Positions 1 to 9,103 are shown, numbered from the stretch's first letter. The stretch: 64,000 nucleotides of DNA from Anabaena sp. PCC 7108 (GCF_000332135.1 NZ_KB235896.1:5289356-5353355); one strand, 5' to 3'. Notes: generated by a model not told the origin, from the letters alone. Program-made: numbers and translations.

Positions 1-1
1 G

Positions 2-439
2 TTGGATGTGGATGACACTTTAGTGCCGATTAAAGTGAAGGAGGCTTCTCCAGAACTGCAACAGTGGGTAGAAGAAATCCGTACTTGCACTGCACTGTAC
101 TTAGTCAGCAATAACCTGAGCGAAGGGCGAATTGGTAGTATTGCTCGTTCCCTGAACTTACCTTACTATCTGGGTGCAGCTAAACCCTCACGGCGCAAAA
201 TCAGGGCTGCATTACGCGGAATGAGTTTACCTGTACATGAAGTGGGTATGGTAGGCGATCGCTTGTTTACTGATGTGATCGCAGGTAATCGTCTAGGAAT
301 GTTTACCATTTTGGTGGAACCAATTGTCCATTCTGATACCATTCTCCGTTCTCATCCCATCCGTAACTTTGAAGTTTGGGTATCAGAAATATTAGGAGCC
401 TCCATCACACCTAAGCACACAAAAATTCATAAAGATTGA
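2..439 (+). CDS. YqeG-family HAD IIIA-type phosphatase (5' end outside window)
   Basis: C-terminal 145 residues of a HAD-superfamily phosphatase of the YqeG type. The visible part opens with the catalytic motif DVDDTLVP (nucleophile and acid/base Asp), then motif II at VSNN (Ser/Asn) and the Lys-containing AAKPSRRK, and motif III at GMVGDRLFTDV, where Asp coordinates Mg. The reading frame is open to the window edge, so the true start lies upstream; family members are about 170-180 residues, so some 25-35 residues are missing. HAD IIIA members hydrolyse small phosphorylated substrates; the substrate of the cyanobacterial copy is not evident here. It ends upstream of a hairpin-type terminator, so it is probably not cotranscribed with proB. 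Confidence 0.85.
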   Translation: MDVDDTLVPIKVKEASPELQQWVEEIRTCTALYLVSNNLSEGRIGSIARSLNLPYYLGAAKPSRRKIRAALRGMSLPVHEVGMVGDRLFTDVIAGNRLGMFTILVEPIVHSDTILRSHPIRNFEVWVSEILGASITPKHTKIHKD

Positions 440-573
440 TAAATCATCAGCAAACTAAATCTAAAGAAATGATTAAGCTTTCTTGCTTCTGCTCAAAAAT
501 CAGAGATTATATATGCTAATAACATCAGGGTCAGCCAAAAAAGACCCTAGCAGATAACAGATAAATATAAACC

Positions 574-622
574 CGTACAGCGTCAGCCTTCACTATAGAG
601 GGATTGGCGCTGTACAATTTTT
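574..622 (+). terminator. Likely rho-independent terminator after yqeG-like gene
   Basis: GTACAGCG (574-581) pairs with CGCTGTAC (608-615), with partial pairing inside, and is followed by AATTTTT. It sits between two same-strand genes and probably separates their transcripts. The sequence just downstream (about 625-655) repeats GAGTA/GTACTGAGTA motifs typical of simple repeats in these genomes. Confidence 0.55.
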
Positions 623-683
623 AGTACTGAGTACCGAGTAGTGAGTACTGAGTAAAGGGTGTAGGAGGAGAATAACCTCTTGC

Positions 684-725
684 CCAATGACCAATGACCA
701 ATGACCAATGACCAATGACCAATGC
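684..725 (+). repeat. Heptanucleotide tandem repeat (CCAATGA)n before proB
   Basis: Five perfect CCAATGA units (684-718) followed by CCAATGC. Such heptad short tandem repeats are typical of filamentous cyanobacteria. It lies between a GGAGGAG sequence (663-669) and the proB start, so unit number changes the leader length and creates spurious in-frame ATG codons ahead of the real start. Confidence 0.85.
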
Positions 726-728
726 CCC

Positions 729-1838
729 ATGCCCAAAACAATAGTTGTTAAAATAGGCACTTCTAGCCTAACTCAACCAGAAACAGGACAACTAGCCCTT
801 TCCACTATTGCCACTTTGACGGAAACCCTGTGCAATTTAAGACACCAAGGGCATCGCGTAATTTTAGTTTCCTCTGGTGCAGTCGGAGTAGGTTGTGCGC
901 GGCTGGGTTTAACAGAACGTCCGAAAGCCATAGCCCTCAAACAAGCTGTAGCAGCAGTTGGGCAAGGTCGGCTCATGCGTATTTATGATGATTTATTTAG
1001 TACATTAAATCAACCTATAGCTCAAGTATTATTAACGAGAGCAGATTTAGTACAACGTAGTCGCTATCTCAATGCCTATAATACTTTTCGGGAACTGTTA
1101 GGACTGGGAGTAATTCCGGTGGTGAATGAAAATGATACAGTAGCTGTTGAAGAATTGAAATTTGGTGATAACGATACTCTTTCGGCTTTAGTAGCCAGCT
1201 TGGTTGAAGCTGATTGGTTATTTTTACTGACGGATGTTGATAAATTATATTCAGCAGATCCTCGGACTGTACCAGATGCCCGTCCCATTTCTTTAATTAG
1301 TAATATGAAAGAATTGGCGGAATTACAAATCCAAACCGGGGGACAAGGTTCACAATGGGGAACTGGGGGGATGGTGACAAAGATTTCGGCTGCTAGAATT
1401 GCGATCGCAGCTGGTGTGCGAACTGTAATTACTCAAGGGCGTTTTCCACGCAATATTGAGAAAATTATCCAAGGGGAAGCTATAGGAACGCATTTTGAAC
1501 CGCAACCAGAACCAACTTCAGCGAGAAAACGCTGGATAGCTTATGGTTTGGTTCCTACGGGGAAATTATATTTAGATGATGGGGCAATAAATGCCATTTT
1601 GCAAGCAGGAAAATCTTTGTTAGCTGCGGGAATTAAGGCTGTAGAAGGGGAGTTTGAGAATCAGGAAGCAGTACAGTTGTGCGATCGCAATGGTAACGAA
1701 ATTGCACGGGGTTTGGTGAATTATAACAGCGAAGATTTACAAAAAATTTGTGGTTATCATTCGCGGGATATTGCCGGAATTTTAGGTTATGCGGGTGCGG
1801 AAACTGTGATTCACCGGGATAATTTGGTGTTGATTTAG
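729..1838 (+). CDS. proB: Glutamate 5-kinase
   Basis: Phosphorylates L-glutamate to glutamyl-5-phosphate, the first step of proline synthesis, in the cytoplasm. The N-terminal amino-acid-kinase domain (about residues 1-255) shows [10 protein letters not shown], the VSSGAVGVG loop, [11 protein letters not shown] and the [12 protein letters not shown] segment that binds glutamate; the C-terminal part (from about 275) is a PUA domain as in long-form ProB. I chose ATG 729 (MPKTIVV) because an in-frame ATG at 708 would encode the heptad repeat rather than conserved protein; the product is then 369 residues, normal for the family. No proA or proC lies nearby. Confidence 0.95.
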   Translation: MPKTIVVKIGTSSLTQPETGQLALSTIATLTETLCNLRHQGHRVILVSSGAVGVGCARLGLTERPKAIALKQAVAAVGQGRLMRIYDDLFSTLNQPIAQVLLTRADLVQRSRYLNAYNTFRELLGLGVIPVVNENDTVAVEELKFGDNDTLSALVASLVEADWLFLLTDVDKLYSADPRTVPDARPISLISNMKELAELQIQTGGQGSQWGTGGMVTKISAARIAIAAGVRTVITQGRFPRNIEKIIQGEAIGTHFEPQPEPTSARKRWIAYGLVPTGKLYLDDGAINAILQAGKSLLAAGIKAVEGEFENQEAVQLCDRNGNEIARGLVNYNSEDLQKICGYHSRDIAGILGYAGAETVIHRDNLVLI

Positions 1839-1907
1839 GGATGTTTTAACGCAGAGGAACGCGGAGGTTCACGCGGAGGTTCGCGGAGTTTTTATGGAGG
1901 AGAGGTT

Positions 1908-2492
1908 ATGGTTAGAGTTTTGGAAGGTTCTTTGGGTTTACCGGAGGAGGAACAACGTTTCTACCGTCGTGGGGTTAGTTGGGAAAGGTTTCAAGCGATT
2001 CAAAAGGGTTTTGAACATCTACCAGGGGTGCGTTTATTTTATTGTGAGGGAGTTTTAGAAATTGTGGGTGTCGGTAAAGCGCATGAGTTGATTAGTGGTT
2101 TGATTGCTGCACTGCTAATCATCTACTTTGAAATTAAGGAAGTTGAATTTTTTCCCAGTGGTAGTTATTCTCAGATAATTCCTGGTGTAGTTGAGTATCA
2201 AGCAGATTTGTCTTATTGTTTGCGAATAGATAAAGATAGACCAGATTTATGTATTGAAGTAGTGATTACTAGTGGTAGTCCCATCAAACTGAAAAAATAT
2301 AAATTAATGAAAGTCCCAGAAATTTGGTTTTGGGAAGATGGAACACTTGAGGTTTATTGTTTGCGAGAAGAAGAATATGAGAAAATTGTTAACAGTGCGT
2401 TATTACCAGAATTAGATTTATCTTTATTGAGTCGTTGTCTTTTGTTATCTTCTCCCCTAGAAGCGATTAGAGAATTTCGTCGAGGTATTTGA
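1908..2492 (+). CDS. Uma2-family (DUF820) PD-(D/E)XK-type endonuclease-like protein
   Basis: A 194-residue Uma2 protein, a family expanded in many copies in cyanobacteria and classed as PD-(D/E)XK-like nucleases of unknown role. Visible family marks are the N-terminal GVSWERFQAIQKGFEH, YCEGVLEIV, the acidic residue before the core in QADLSYCLRI, and PDLCIEVVITSG with a following Lys-rich helix (KLKKYKLMKVPEIWFWED). A purine-rich GGAGGAGAGG precedes ATG 1908. The spacer after proB carries a short ACGCGGAGGTTC-type repeat common in these genomes. Substrate and partner are unknown; many copies occur alone, as this one does. Confidence 0.85.
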   Translation: MVRVLEGSLGLPEEEQRFYRRGVSWERFQAIQKGFEHLPGVRLFYCEGVLEIVGVGKAHELISGLIAALLIIYFEIKEVEFFPSGSYSQIIPGVVEYQADLSYCLRIDKDRPDLCIEVVITSGSPIKLKKYKLMKVPEIWFWEDGTLEVYCLREEEYEKIVNSALLPELDLSLLSRCLLLSSPLEAIREFRRGI

Positions 2493-2575
2493 ATTTATTA
2501 TATTATTTAATGTTAGTTCTTTTAGAAGAATGGGGATAGGGAGGTTGATTAATTGGCTGAAAAATGGAGGTTTGG

Positions 2576-2938
2576 GTGAGTCAATTATCTGATGAGGAGA
2601 TTTTTCGAGAAATTGGTAAAATTATTCAAAAGTTTGATCTTTATCAATGTGATGATTGTGCCAGGGTTATCTACCAATGGTTAAAAGAAAATAATATTAA
2701 AGCCAAAATTCTCAAATTAAAAACAAAGAGTCGTAACGATGAATATATTTTAAGTTGGCGCTTAGAACGGCAAGATATTACTGATTCAATTACAGATAAT
2801 GGGACTCATTATGGAGTAGAGGTTTTGGACAGAGTTTTCGATAATCTATCAGTGGAGGGAATGACGCGAGAAGATTGGGTAAATGATTTTGATTGTCTTA
2901 GTCATGAGTTTACTATCACTGAAATAGATTTGCTATAG
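2576..2938 (+). CDS. Putative papain-fold toxin domain protein
   Basis: Small protein of about 120 residues resembling the stand-alone papain-fold toxin domains of polymorphic toxin systems. A Cys pair lies in QCDDCARVIYQWL near residue 25-28, with a candidate catalytic His in GTHYGVEV followed by an Asp/Asn in DRVFDNLS, the usual Cys-His-Asp order. An upstream in-frame ATG exists at 2564, but GGAGG (2566-2570) lies 5 nt before GTG 2576, so GTG is the more likely start. The next gene, 33 nt downstream with a very strong ribosome site, looks like an immunity partner. Family assignment is by motif recall and is moderate. Confidence 0.55.
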   Translation: MSQLSDEEIFREIGKIIQKFDLYQCDDCARVIYQWLKENNIKAKILKLKTKSRNDEYILSWRLERQDITDSITDNGTHYGVEVLDRVFDNLSVEGMTREDWVNDFDCLSHEFTITEIDLL

Positions 2939-2971
2939 TAAAAGAAGCAGAATTACAGCAAGGAGGTTTAT

Positions 2972-3346
2972 ATGGGAGGAATATATGAAGTTTTGCAAAA
3001 AATAAAAGACAGGCCAGGTATGTATATTGGTAAGTCTTCTATTACTGTTTTACGTCATTTTTTAGTGGGATATAAATTTGCCCGGAGTGAGTTAGGTTTG
3101 GAATTAAAACCAGAAGATGCCGATTTTTACGAAAATTTCCAGCCTTGGATACAAAGACATTTTAATGTGAAAACTTCCAATTCATGGGCGAATATTATTC
3201 TGCTATTTACCCGTGATGAAAAGGATGCTTTAAGCTGTTTTTTTAGGTTACTTGAAGAGTTTAAACAGCGTGATAAAAATCTAGAGACGGAACCTAAGAA
3301 TAAAGTCTTCGATTTGGATCATGAAGAACTACTATCAAAATTATGA
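2972..3346 (+). CDS. Hypothetical protein, candidate immunity partner of the papain-fold protein
   Basis: 124 residues, acidic, soluble, no signal peptide. It begins with a conserved-looking RPGMYIGKSSITVLRHFLVGY segment, then DFYENFQPWIQ and SWANIILLFTRDEKDALSCFFRLLEEF, a pattern I associate with small immunity-like proteins next to toxin domains in polymorphic toxin loci. AAGGAGG sits 6 nt before the ATG, a much better ribosome site than that of the preceding gene, as expected if an antidote is made in excess. The role is inferred from neighbourhood and should be held loosely. Confidence 0.55.
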   Translation: MGGIYEVLQKIKDRPGMYIGKSSITVLRHFLVGYKFARSELGLELKPEDADFYENFQPWIQRHFNVKTSNSWANIILLFTRDEKDALSCFFRLLEEFKQRDKNLETEPKNKVFDLDHEELLSKL

Positions 3347-3405
3347 AAAGTGCGTGATAAATATCTGCATACAGAATCGGAGAATATCGTGATAAGTTTT
3401 CCTCG

Positions 3406-3508
3406 TTCCCAGTCTCCGGCTGGGAATGCAATCAAGAAGGCTCTGACTTCTGGTAATCTGTATAGAGGCAGAGCCTCATAAAATGTATTCCCTGTCAGAG
3501 ACAGGGAA
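3406..3508. repeat. Cluster of three hairpins between the toxin pair and lysS
   Basis: Three inverted repeats in 103 bp: TTCCCAG...CTGGGAA (3406-3426), AGGCTCTG...CAGAGCCT (3438-3476) and TTCCCTGT...ACAGGGAA (3488-3508). They lie between convergent genes, so they can act as a bidirectional terminator. The arrangement looks like a dispersed cyanobacterial repeat rather than a gene. Confidence 0.7.
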
Positions 3509-3522
3509 CAAGGAAAGATGCG

Positions 3523-5091
3523 TTATTTAGACTGATTCAAAGCCACAACATCTTGCAACCTGGAAATCACAAAAGACTTCTCTAAATAAGAAAACAAACC
3601 GCCAGCTTTCGGACCCCGTTCTTTATTTAAAAACGATAAATACAAAGCCTTAAAAGCATTCGCTTGTTGAATTTGCAACTCTTTAGTAGTTGAGAATATC
3701 AAAGTTTGCAATTCCTCAGCTTCCCAGTTAGAAATATTCTGCAAATTCTCTACCAATTTCTGCAAATAAGCAATTTGTTCTTCAGTCAACTCATTCGCTT
3801 TTTCTGGTACTTGTTCCAAATAGAGAACTAGCTTTTCTTCCTCATCTGCATAGTCTTGTAACCACAATTGAGCAGCAGCAATTCTTTGATTAACAATTTG
3901 CTGATCATACTCATTTAAAGGCTGTGGACTGCGTTGTGTAACCTCTTCTTGAATATTCAAACGCGGAACTTGCAACAGAGAAATCAGCGTACTAAAATCA
4001 AAAGGTTGGAAAGATTGAATTTCATCACCTAATTGCGCGTAAAATAACGGCATTAATTCCTCAGTTAATTCAGGTGAATTGGGATACTTATTTATTAAAG
4101 TATCGTAGTCTCTGAATAAACGAGTGATGGTTTCATAATTCGGTGCAAAATTGATTACTGACCTTGGCTGAGTCCGCAACATCAAAAACCGCAATAATTC
4201 AGGAGGAAGTAAAGCCGCTATTTCCCTTGCACTCGAACCAACTCCTTTAGAAGAACTCATTTTTGTGCCATTGACAAGAATAAATTCATAGGGAGAATGG
4301 AAAGGAGGTTGCTTTTGTAAAACCTTGCGACTTATAGAATTAGCAACATCTCTAGAACCACCTTTTTGGGAGTGGTCTTTACCTGCCATTTCGATAGTTA
4401 CACCCAACACATCCCACTTAGCAACCCATTCCACTTTCCAAGGTAATTTACCATTACCATCAAAAGGAGAAATCCAACCCGAATGACCACAACCTTTTAC
4501 ATAGTCGGTTGCATTTGGATTGCAAGTGTAAAATACTTCTGAACCGTTGTAATCTGTGGTTACAGTTGTGGCGATTTTGCCGCAATTTTCACAAATAACT
4601 TGAAAAGGATACCAGTTATTGGGACGGTCGGCTTTACTTACCTCTTTATATGCCTCTCTAACAAGATGAGCATTTTTCAAGAAAGTGTCGATATAGGAAT
4701 TTAATTTTCCAGTGCGATATAAATCACGCAAAAAATAAGTTTCTGGTTTAATTCCTAGATACTCGAAAACCTCAAAAAATTCGCCAATGAAATACTTAGC
4801 GTAATCACTAGCTGTATCTTCTGGAGACGGGACATTACACAATGGAAAACCAAGATAAGGTGCGAATTTTTCCTGATCTAAATATTTAGGAACAGTATCC
4901 AATGCGTCATAGTCATCCACACCGTACAAGAATTTCACGGGCTTACCTGCGTGTTTCAAGGCACGGTAAATAACGTCATGGATAACCACACCCCGTAATG
5001 AACCTACGTGTACTCTACCTGAAGGAGTCTTGGAATCATTAACTACCTGGTAGCCTTGTGCTTCAGCAGCGATTTTATCAGCCCAGAACAT
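3523..5091 (-). CDS. lysS: Lysine--tRNA ligase, class I (archaeal type)
   Basis: Charges tRNA-Lys, but with the class I (Rossmann-fold) LysRS scaffold found mainly in archaea, spirochaetes and some alphaproteobacteria. The HIGH-type signature is HVGSL (residues 28-32), the KMSKS loop is KMSSSK (277-282), and a Cys-rich insertion (C167, C170, C190, C201) looks zinc-binding. At 522 residues it has normal length. ATG 5091 starts MFWADKIA. It lies 39 nt downstream of the ferredoxin-MBL gene on the same strand and is probably cotranscribed. Cyanobacteria usually rely on class II LysRS, so this may be a second or acquired enzyme. Confidence 0.92.
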   Translation of the reverse strand: MFWADKIAAEAQGYQVVNDSKTPSGRVHVGSLRGVVIHDVIYRALKHAGKPVKFLYGVDDYDALDTVPKYLDQEKFAPYLGFPLCNVPSPEDTASDYAKYFIGEFFEVFEYLGIKPETYFLRDLYRTGKLNSYIDTFLKNAHLVREAYKEVSKADRPNNWYPFQVICENCGKIATTVTTDYNGSEVFYTCNPNATDYVKGCGHSGWISPFDGNGKLPWKVEWVAKWDVLGVTIEMAGKDHSQKGGSRDVANSISRKVLQKQPPFHSPYEFILVNGTKMSSSKGVGSSAREIAALLPPELLRFLMLRTQPRSVINFAPNYETITRLFRDYDTLINKYPNSPELTEELMPLFYAQLGDEIQSFQPFDFSTLISLLQVPRLNIQEEVTQRSPQPLNEYDQQIVNQRIAAAQLWLQDYADEEEKLVLYLEQVPEKANELTEEQIAYLQKLVENLQNISNWEAEELQTLIFSTTKELQIQQANAFKALYLSFLNKERGPKAGGLFSYLEKSFVISRLQDVVALNQSK

Positions 5092-5130
5092 TTGACATCT
5101 ATATTTTGACGATGCCTTATATTCTAACTC

Positions 5131-6003
5131 CTACAAGGTTTTCATCAACTCTAAACACTTGTGCATTTGTTGGTGCATTGTTTGGGTGTCAGCATGAAAG
5201 CGTCTACCATGTCCTGGTAATACCCACTCAAAGGAGTAATTAGCCAATTTAGCCATTGATTTTATCTGTTCTGGCCAGGAATACCAGCAAACATGATGGA
5301 ATGCTATCAACTGATGTAAGTCGTCGGACCATGCGAGATGGTCGCCAGAAAAAAGAAATTTGTTTTGATAAAGTAAAACTGTGTGTCCTTTGGTGTGTCC
5401 AGGAACGGGGATAATTAAGAAATCTGGAGTTAATGGAAATGGTTCTGAACCAGTGAGTTTAATTTCCACATTCTCTGTATCTGAAGAAATCTCATCTTCA
5501 TGGAGGATACGTTGACAGTGAAAATGGTCAGCAAATTTTTGATGGTCTGCAACATCATCTCTATGAGTCAGGTACATATAACTAATCTTACCGAACTCTT
5601 CGAGACGCTTAACTAAAGGTGGGGTGAAGCGAGGAGAATCTACTAAAATGTTACCTTCAGGAAGTTGAATTAAATAACTAGCAGCACCATAAGAGTTTTC
5701 TGAATGATAGCCACAATGGTAAATGTTTTCAGCAACTAAAATGGGGAAACTTTGTTGAGCAAGTTTGATATCTTTGGGTTTTTCAACTGTACCAATGGAA
5801 CTGGTAGGACAAGCTAAAAGTGCTTGAAGTGCGGCTAATCTTTCGGTTTCGTTTGTTGGTTGATGGTAAACTGCTGATTGTTCATCTACACGATGGAATA
5901 CTTCGGGAGTCATCCAACGACATGTATCACAATCAATGCAGGTGGTATCAACATAAAATTCACCGTTGATATTTTGAGGACGACGTTGGTTTAAATGAGC
6001 CAT
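5131..6003 (-). CDS. MBL-fold metallo-hydrolase with N-terminal ferredoxin domain
   Basis: About 290 residues. The N-terminus has a single ferredoxin-like cluster motif (CIDCDTCRWMTPEVF, with a further Cys in ALLACPTSSIG), followed by a metallo-beta-lactamase fold: THRDDVADH for the HxxxDH-type metal motif, PGHTKGH, SGDHLAW and the closing PGHGRRFH. The protein is probably a redox-linked or glyoxalase II-like hydrolase; the substrate cannot be read from sequence. An in-frame TTG lies at 6009, but ATG 6003 has AGAGGT at good spacing and begins the conserved MAHLNQRRPQN. It precedes lysS by 39 nt. Confidence 0.88.
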   Translation of the reverse strand: MAHLNQRRPQNINGEFYVDTTCIDCDTCRWMTPEVFHRVDEQSAVYHQPTNETERLAALQALLACPTSSIGTVEKPKDIKLAQQSFPILVAENIYHCGYHSENSYGAASYLIQLPEGNILVDSPRFTPPLVKRLEEFGKISYMYLTHRDDVADHQKFADHFHCQRILHEDEISSDTENVEIKLTGSEPFPLTPDFLIIPVPGHTKGHTVLLYQNKFLFSGDHLAWSDDLHQLIAFHHVCWYSWPEQIKSMAKLANYSFEWVLPGHGRRFHADTQTMHQQMHKCLELMKTL

Positions 6004-6454
6004 ATTCAAACCTCTGCTAATAGAGAAATTTTATATCTCTAATTTAGCAAAGTTTAACTACTAATTTGATAAAGTAGGTATACAGAATTAAATGTAAGAT
6101 AAAATTTTGGTCGTAGTGAGCGATTTATCGCTCTCTTGCTAGGTTTGATAGGGCTAAAGCCCTGACTACTAACTTTTCTTTTATTCAGTCTTACTACTTA
6201 ATGAAGAATATCAGAAGTCTAAATTCTGAATTAGCAATGTATTTACTGTTTTCAAAGCCAGTTTAGACCTTAAGTACTAGGACAGAATTAATTACACAAT
6301 GTCATTGCGAATGGAACGCAGTGGAATGACGCAATCGCAAGGGCTGGGATTGCTTCGCTTCGCTCGCAATGACTGTAAATATTTTTGTCCAATTACTTAT
6401 TTAGGTTTAATGGTTGTTGAATTGCCACTATTTATCATCATCACAACCTAACCA
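6004..6454. other. Gene-free spacer with two dispersed repeats
   Basis: No supported gene. Holds a short repeat at about 6112-6175 (GTCGTAGTGAGCGATT... ending CCCTGACTAC) and a 73-bp element at 6301-6373 with perfect 10-bp inverted ends GTCATTGCGA/TCGCAATGAC. Both are of the type spread through many bacterial genomes. Confidence 0.7.
6301..6373. repeat. 73-bp MITE/palindromic element with 10-bp inverted ends
   Basis: Ends GTCATTGCGA (6301-6310) and TCGCAATGAC (6364-6373) are exact reverse complements; the interior (GCAATCGCAAGGGCTGGGAT) is also partly self-complementary. It lies in non-coding DNA with no open frame. Confidence 0.75.
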
Positions 6455-6718
6455 TCAAAAGCCGTTAAAATATCTTTTAATTGAACGGTGGAATAAGCGA
6501 CAAGGCCAGAAAAAAGCTCCACAAATACTTACTGAGGCTATAGCGGCAACAACTCGCCAACTATGATTACGTGAAGTACCAGATTCTGAGGTATTGTCTT
6601 CTGCATCTTGATTTAGCTCTGGCACTGAATTAGAAAGCTGACTGACTGTACTAACCCCTTCAATTGCCGCTCCCATTAGATAAGCTACCAGGGCAATACT
6701 TAGCCAGTGATTTATCAT
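6455..6718 (-). CDS. Small hypothetical membrane protein
   Basis: 87 residues with a hydrophobic N-terminal segment (WLSIALVAYLMGAAIEGV) and a second hydrophobic stretch (VVAAIASVSICGAFFW) separated by an acidic, Ser-rich linker, so two membrane spans are plausible. I recognise no domain. It lies 60 nt downstream of the following small gene on the same strand, suggesting a two-gene unit. A frame of this size could be chance, but the hydrophobic pattern and position support a gene. Confidence 0.45.
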   Translation of the reverse strand: MINHWLSIALVAYLMGAAIEGVSTVSQLSNSVPELNQDAEDNTSESGTSRNHSWRVVAAIASVSICGAFFWPCRLFHRSIKRYFNGF

Positions 6719-6778
6719 TTTGTACTGATTTAATTTTGAGAACCTATTCGGCTATGAGTAATCATTCAATTTATTATG

Positions 6779-7015
6779 CTACTGATGACCTTGCCCAAGA
6801 GATAGTCGCCCTTCAGCAGTATCACGAATTAGGGGTAGCTTGGATTCAATATAAGTATTAATACTGTTATCTGTTTGGATATCCAGACCTTGCTTGGCTG
6901 TTAATTGCTGGATGAGCAATTGTACTAATGCTGCATCGTCAAACTGGAGTAAGGTGCTGACTTGGGTTGATTCGATTACAGCCCAGAGTTGTCGCATTAA
7001 TTTAGCAGTTATCAT
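6779..7015 (-). CDS. Conserved-looking small cyanobacterial protein
   Basis: 78 residues from ATG 7015 (MITAKLMRQLWAVIEST), which I prefer to an upstream ATG at 7063 that would add a Lys/Asn-rich tail with no obvious conservation. The sequence is a helical soluble protein with the conserved-looking ends QLWAVIE, LLQFDDAALVQLLIQQL and YIESKLPLIRDTAEGR. I believe this is a family restricted to cyanobacteria, but I cannot name a function. No clear ribosome site precedes it. Confidence 0.6.
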   Translation of the reverse strand: MITAKLMRQLWAVIESTQVSTLLQFDDAALVQLLIQQLTAKQGLDIQTDNSINTYIESKLPLIRDTAEGRLSLGQGHQ

Positions 7016-7156
7016 GATGTTTAAATTATTTAATCTTTTCTTTATATTCTCATACTTTTGCAATTCTGGCTAAGTTTTTGTTTCAGGCTTGATAAATCGA
7101 CACAAATCTGGTCATACAGCAGAAATGTTTACGCTTACTTACTCAATTTATAGATA

Positions 7157-7381
7157 TTAGGACTTCAGCACTATACAAACTGGACATGATATGTATCAAA
7201 GATAATTGGTTATTGCCTGCTGTGAGGACAACATATTATTAAGGTGCGTCAGATGTAGAAAATCGGTTAATTGTGTCAAATTATCGAGTCTGACGTGGTT
7301 GGTGAGCTTGCCGAACCACACCCTACAAGAGACTGAAACCCAAATTTATTTGGTCTGTTCTGTCAATGCGTAAGTCCTAAA
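7157..7381. repeat. Degenerate copy of the GCGTAAGTCCT-ended MITE
   Basis: Shares the interior CTGACGTGGTTGGTGAGCTT and the right end TGCGTAAGTCCT with the intact copy at 41867-42012. The left end is altered (AGGACTTCAGC). It fills the 429-bp spacer before the acyl-CoA synthetase gene, which otherwise shows nothing but AT-rich promoter-like sequence near 7440-7480. Confidence 0.75.
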
Positions 7382-7492
7382 TATATATTCTACAAAATTC
7401 TATAAAAATTTATAACTAATTATAACTAAGGTCGAAATATATGATGGTAGTATAATAAAATACTGCTCTTTTATTAACTATCAAAAATAATC

Positions 7493-9103
7493 ATGAATTC
7501 TGCCGCAGTTTATCACCAGATTCTGACACCTCTGACCTTTATTGAACGCAACGCCAAAGTCTACCGAGACAAAGTAGCTATTATCTATGAACAGCAACAT
7601 TTCACTTATAGCCAATTTGCAACCCGTATCAATTGTCTAGCCTCAGCTTTGCGTCATGCAGGAATACAAACAGGGGAGCGTGTAGCATTCTTTTCATTCA
7701 ACACTCCTCAGATGCTAGAAGCCCATTTTGCGGTACCTTTAGCGGGTGGTATTTTAGTTTCTATTAATACTCGTTTAGCACCTGAAGAAGTTGCTTATAT
7801 CCTCAATGATAGTGGGGCAAAATTTTTATTTGTCGATACAGAATTAGCAGATATAATTCGCCCTGTTCAAAATATATTAAAGACAGTTAAACATATTATT
7901 AATATTATTGATATAGAAGGCTTTACACCCTTAGATGGAAAAGATTATGAAGCATTTTTACAAACTGGAAATTCTCAACCTTTGCCTTGGTTAATTACCG
8001 ATGAGATGGAGACAATTTCTATTAATTACACAAGTGGGACTTCCGGCTATCCCAAAGGTGTAATGTATTCCCATAGAGGCGTATATCTTAGTACATTAGG
8101 AGAAATAATTGAGACTAACTTAACTCCTGACTCCGTTTATCTTTGGACTTTACCAATGTTCCATTGTAACGGCTGGTGTTTCCCTTGGGCGGTGACAGCT
8201 ATTGGTGGAACTCATATTTGTTTGCGAAAATTCCACCCTGGAAAAGTTTGGCAGATAATTGCACAAGAAAAAATAACTCACTTTAATGCAGCACCAGTTT
8301 TGTTAATTTCTCTCCTCAACTATAGAGAACGTCCGCAAAGTTTAGAACGACCTATCACTATTACCACCGCAGGCGCACCACCATCACCCACATTAATAGA
8401 AAAGTTTACTGCTATTGGTGCAAAAATTATTCATGTTTATGGTTTAACAGAAGTTTATGGTCCTTATACAGTATGTGAATACCAATCTGATTGGGATAAT
8501 TTAAACAACGAAGCAAAAGGTAAATTATTAGCTCGTCAAGGCGTATCTTATATTAGTGGGGATGGGTTGCGGGTAGTAGATAAAAATATGGAAGATATCC
8601 CGGCTGACGGAAAAACAATGGGAGAAGTGGTAATGCAGGGAAATATGGTGATGAAAGGCTATTATAATGATCCCAATGGGACAACATGGGCTTTTCGTGG
8701 GGGATGGTTTCACAGTGGTGATTTAGCAGTAATGCACCCTGATGGTTATATTGAAATCCGCGACAGAATGAAAGATATCATTATCACTAATGGTGAAAAT
8801 GTCTCCAGTATTGAAGTAGAACAATGTCTTTATCGTCATGAATCTGTATTAGAATGTGCTGTAATTTCTGTACCTCATCAAAAACGAGGTGAAGTTCCTA
8901 AAGCTTTTGTGACTATTAAAGAAGATATGCAAGTCACTGAACAAGAATTAATCCAATTTTGTCGTAGTCACATAGCTGCTTTTAAATGTCCAATAGCTAT
9001 AGAATTTACTACTCTTCCTAAAACTAGCACAGGCAAGATTCAAAAATATATCTTGCGGGATAAAGAATGGGTAGGTTATGAAAGAAAAATTCAAGGTGCT
9101 TAA
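7493..9103 (+). CDS. AMP-forming acyl-CoA synthetase (long/medium-chain acyl-activating enzyme)
   Basis: 536-residue member of the ANL adenylating superfamily, forming acyl-AMP then acyl-CoA. The P-loop is YTSGTSGYPKGVMYSHRG, motif A5 appears as HVYGLTEVYGP, the hinge region as GDLAVMHPDGYIEIRDRMKDIII, and the C-terminal catalytic Lys lies in PKTSTGKIQKY. The N-terminal FIERNAKVYRDKVAIIY and overall length resemble the bacterial/plant acyl-activating enzymes used for short to medium or aromatic acids; substrate cannot be fixed. The gene stands alone, preceded by a MITE and an AT-rich spacer. Confidence 0.9.
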   Translation: MNSAAVYHQILTPLTFIERNAKVYRDKVAIIYEQQHFTYSQFATRINCLASALRHAGIQTGERVAFFSFNTPQMLEAHFAVPLAGGILVSINTRLAPEEVAYILNDSGAKFLFVDTELADIIRPVQNILKTVKHIINIIDIEGFTPLDGKDYEAFLQTGNSQPLPWLITDEMETISINYTSGTSGYPKGVMYSHRGVYLSTLGEIIETNLTPDSVYLWTLPMFHCNGWCFPWAVTAIGGTHICLRKFHPGKVWQIIAQEKITHFNAAPVLLISLLNYRERPQSLERPITITTAGAPPSPTLIEKFTAIGAKIIHVYGLTEVYGPYTVCEYQSDWDNLNNEAKGKLLARQGVSYISGDGLRVVDKNMEDIPADGKTMGEVVMQGNMVMKGYYNDPNGTTWAFRGGWFHSGDLAVMHPDGYIEIRDRMKDIIITNGENVSSIEVEQCLYRHESVLECAVISVPHQKRGEVPKAFVTIKEDMQVTEQELIQFCRSHIAAFKCPIAIEFTTLPKTSTGKIQKYILRDKEWVGYERKIQGA

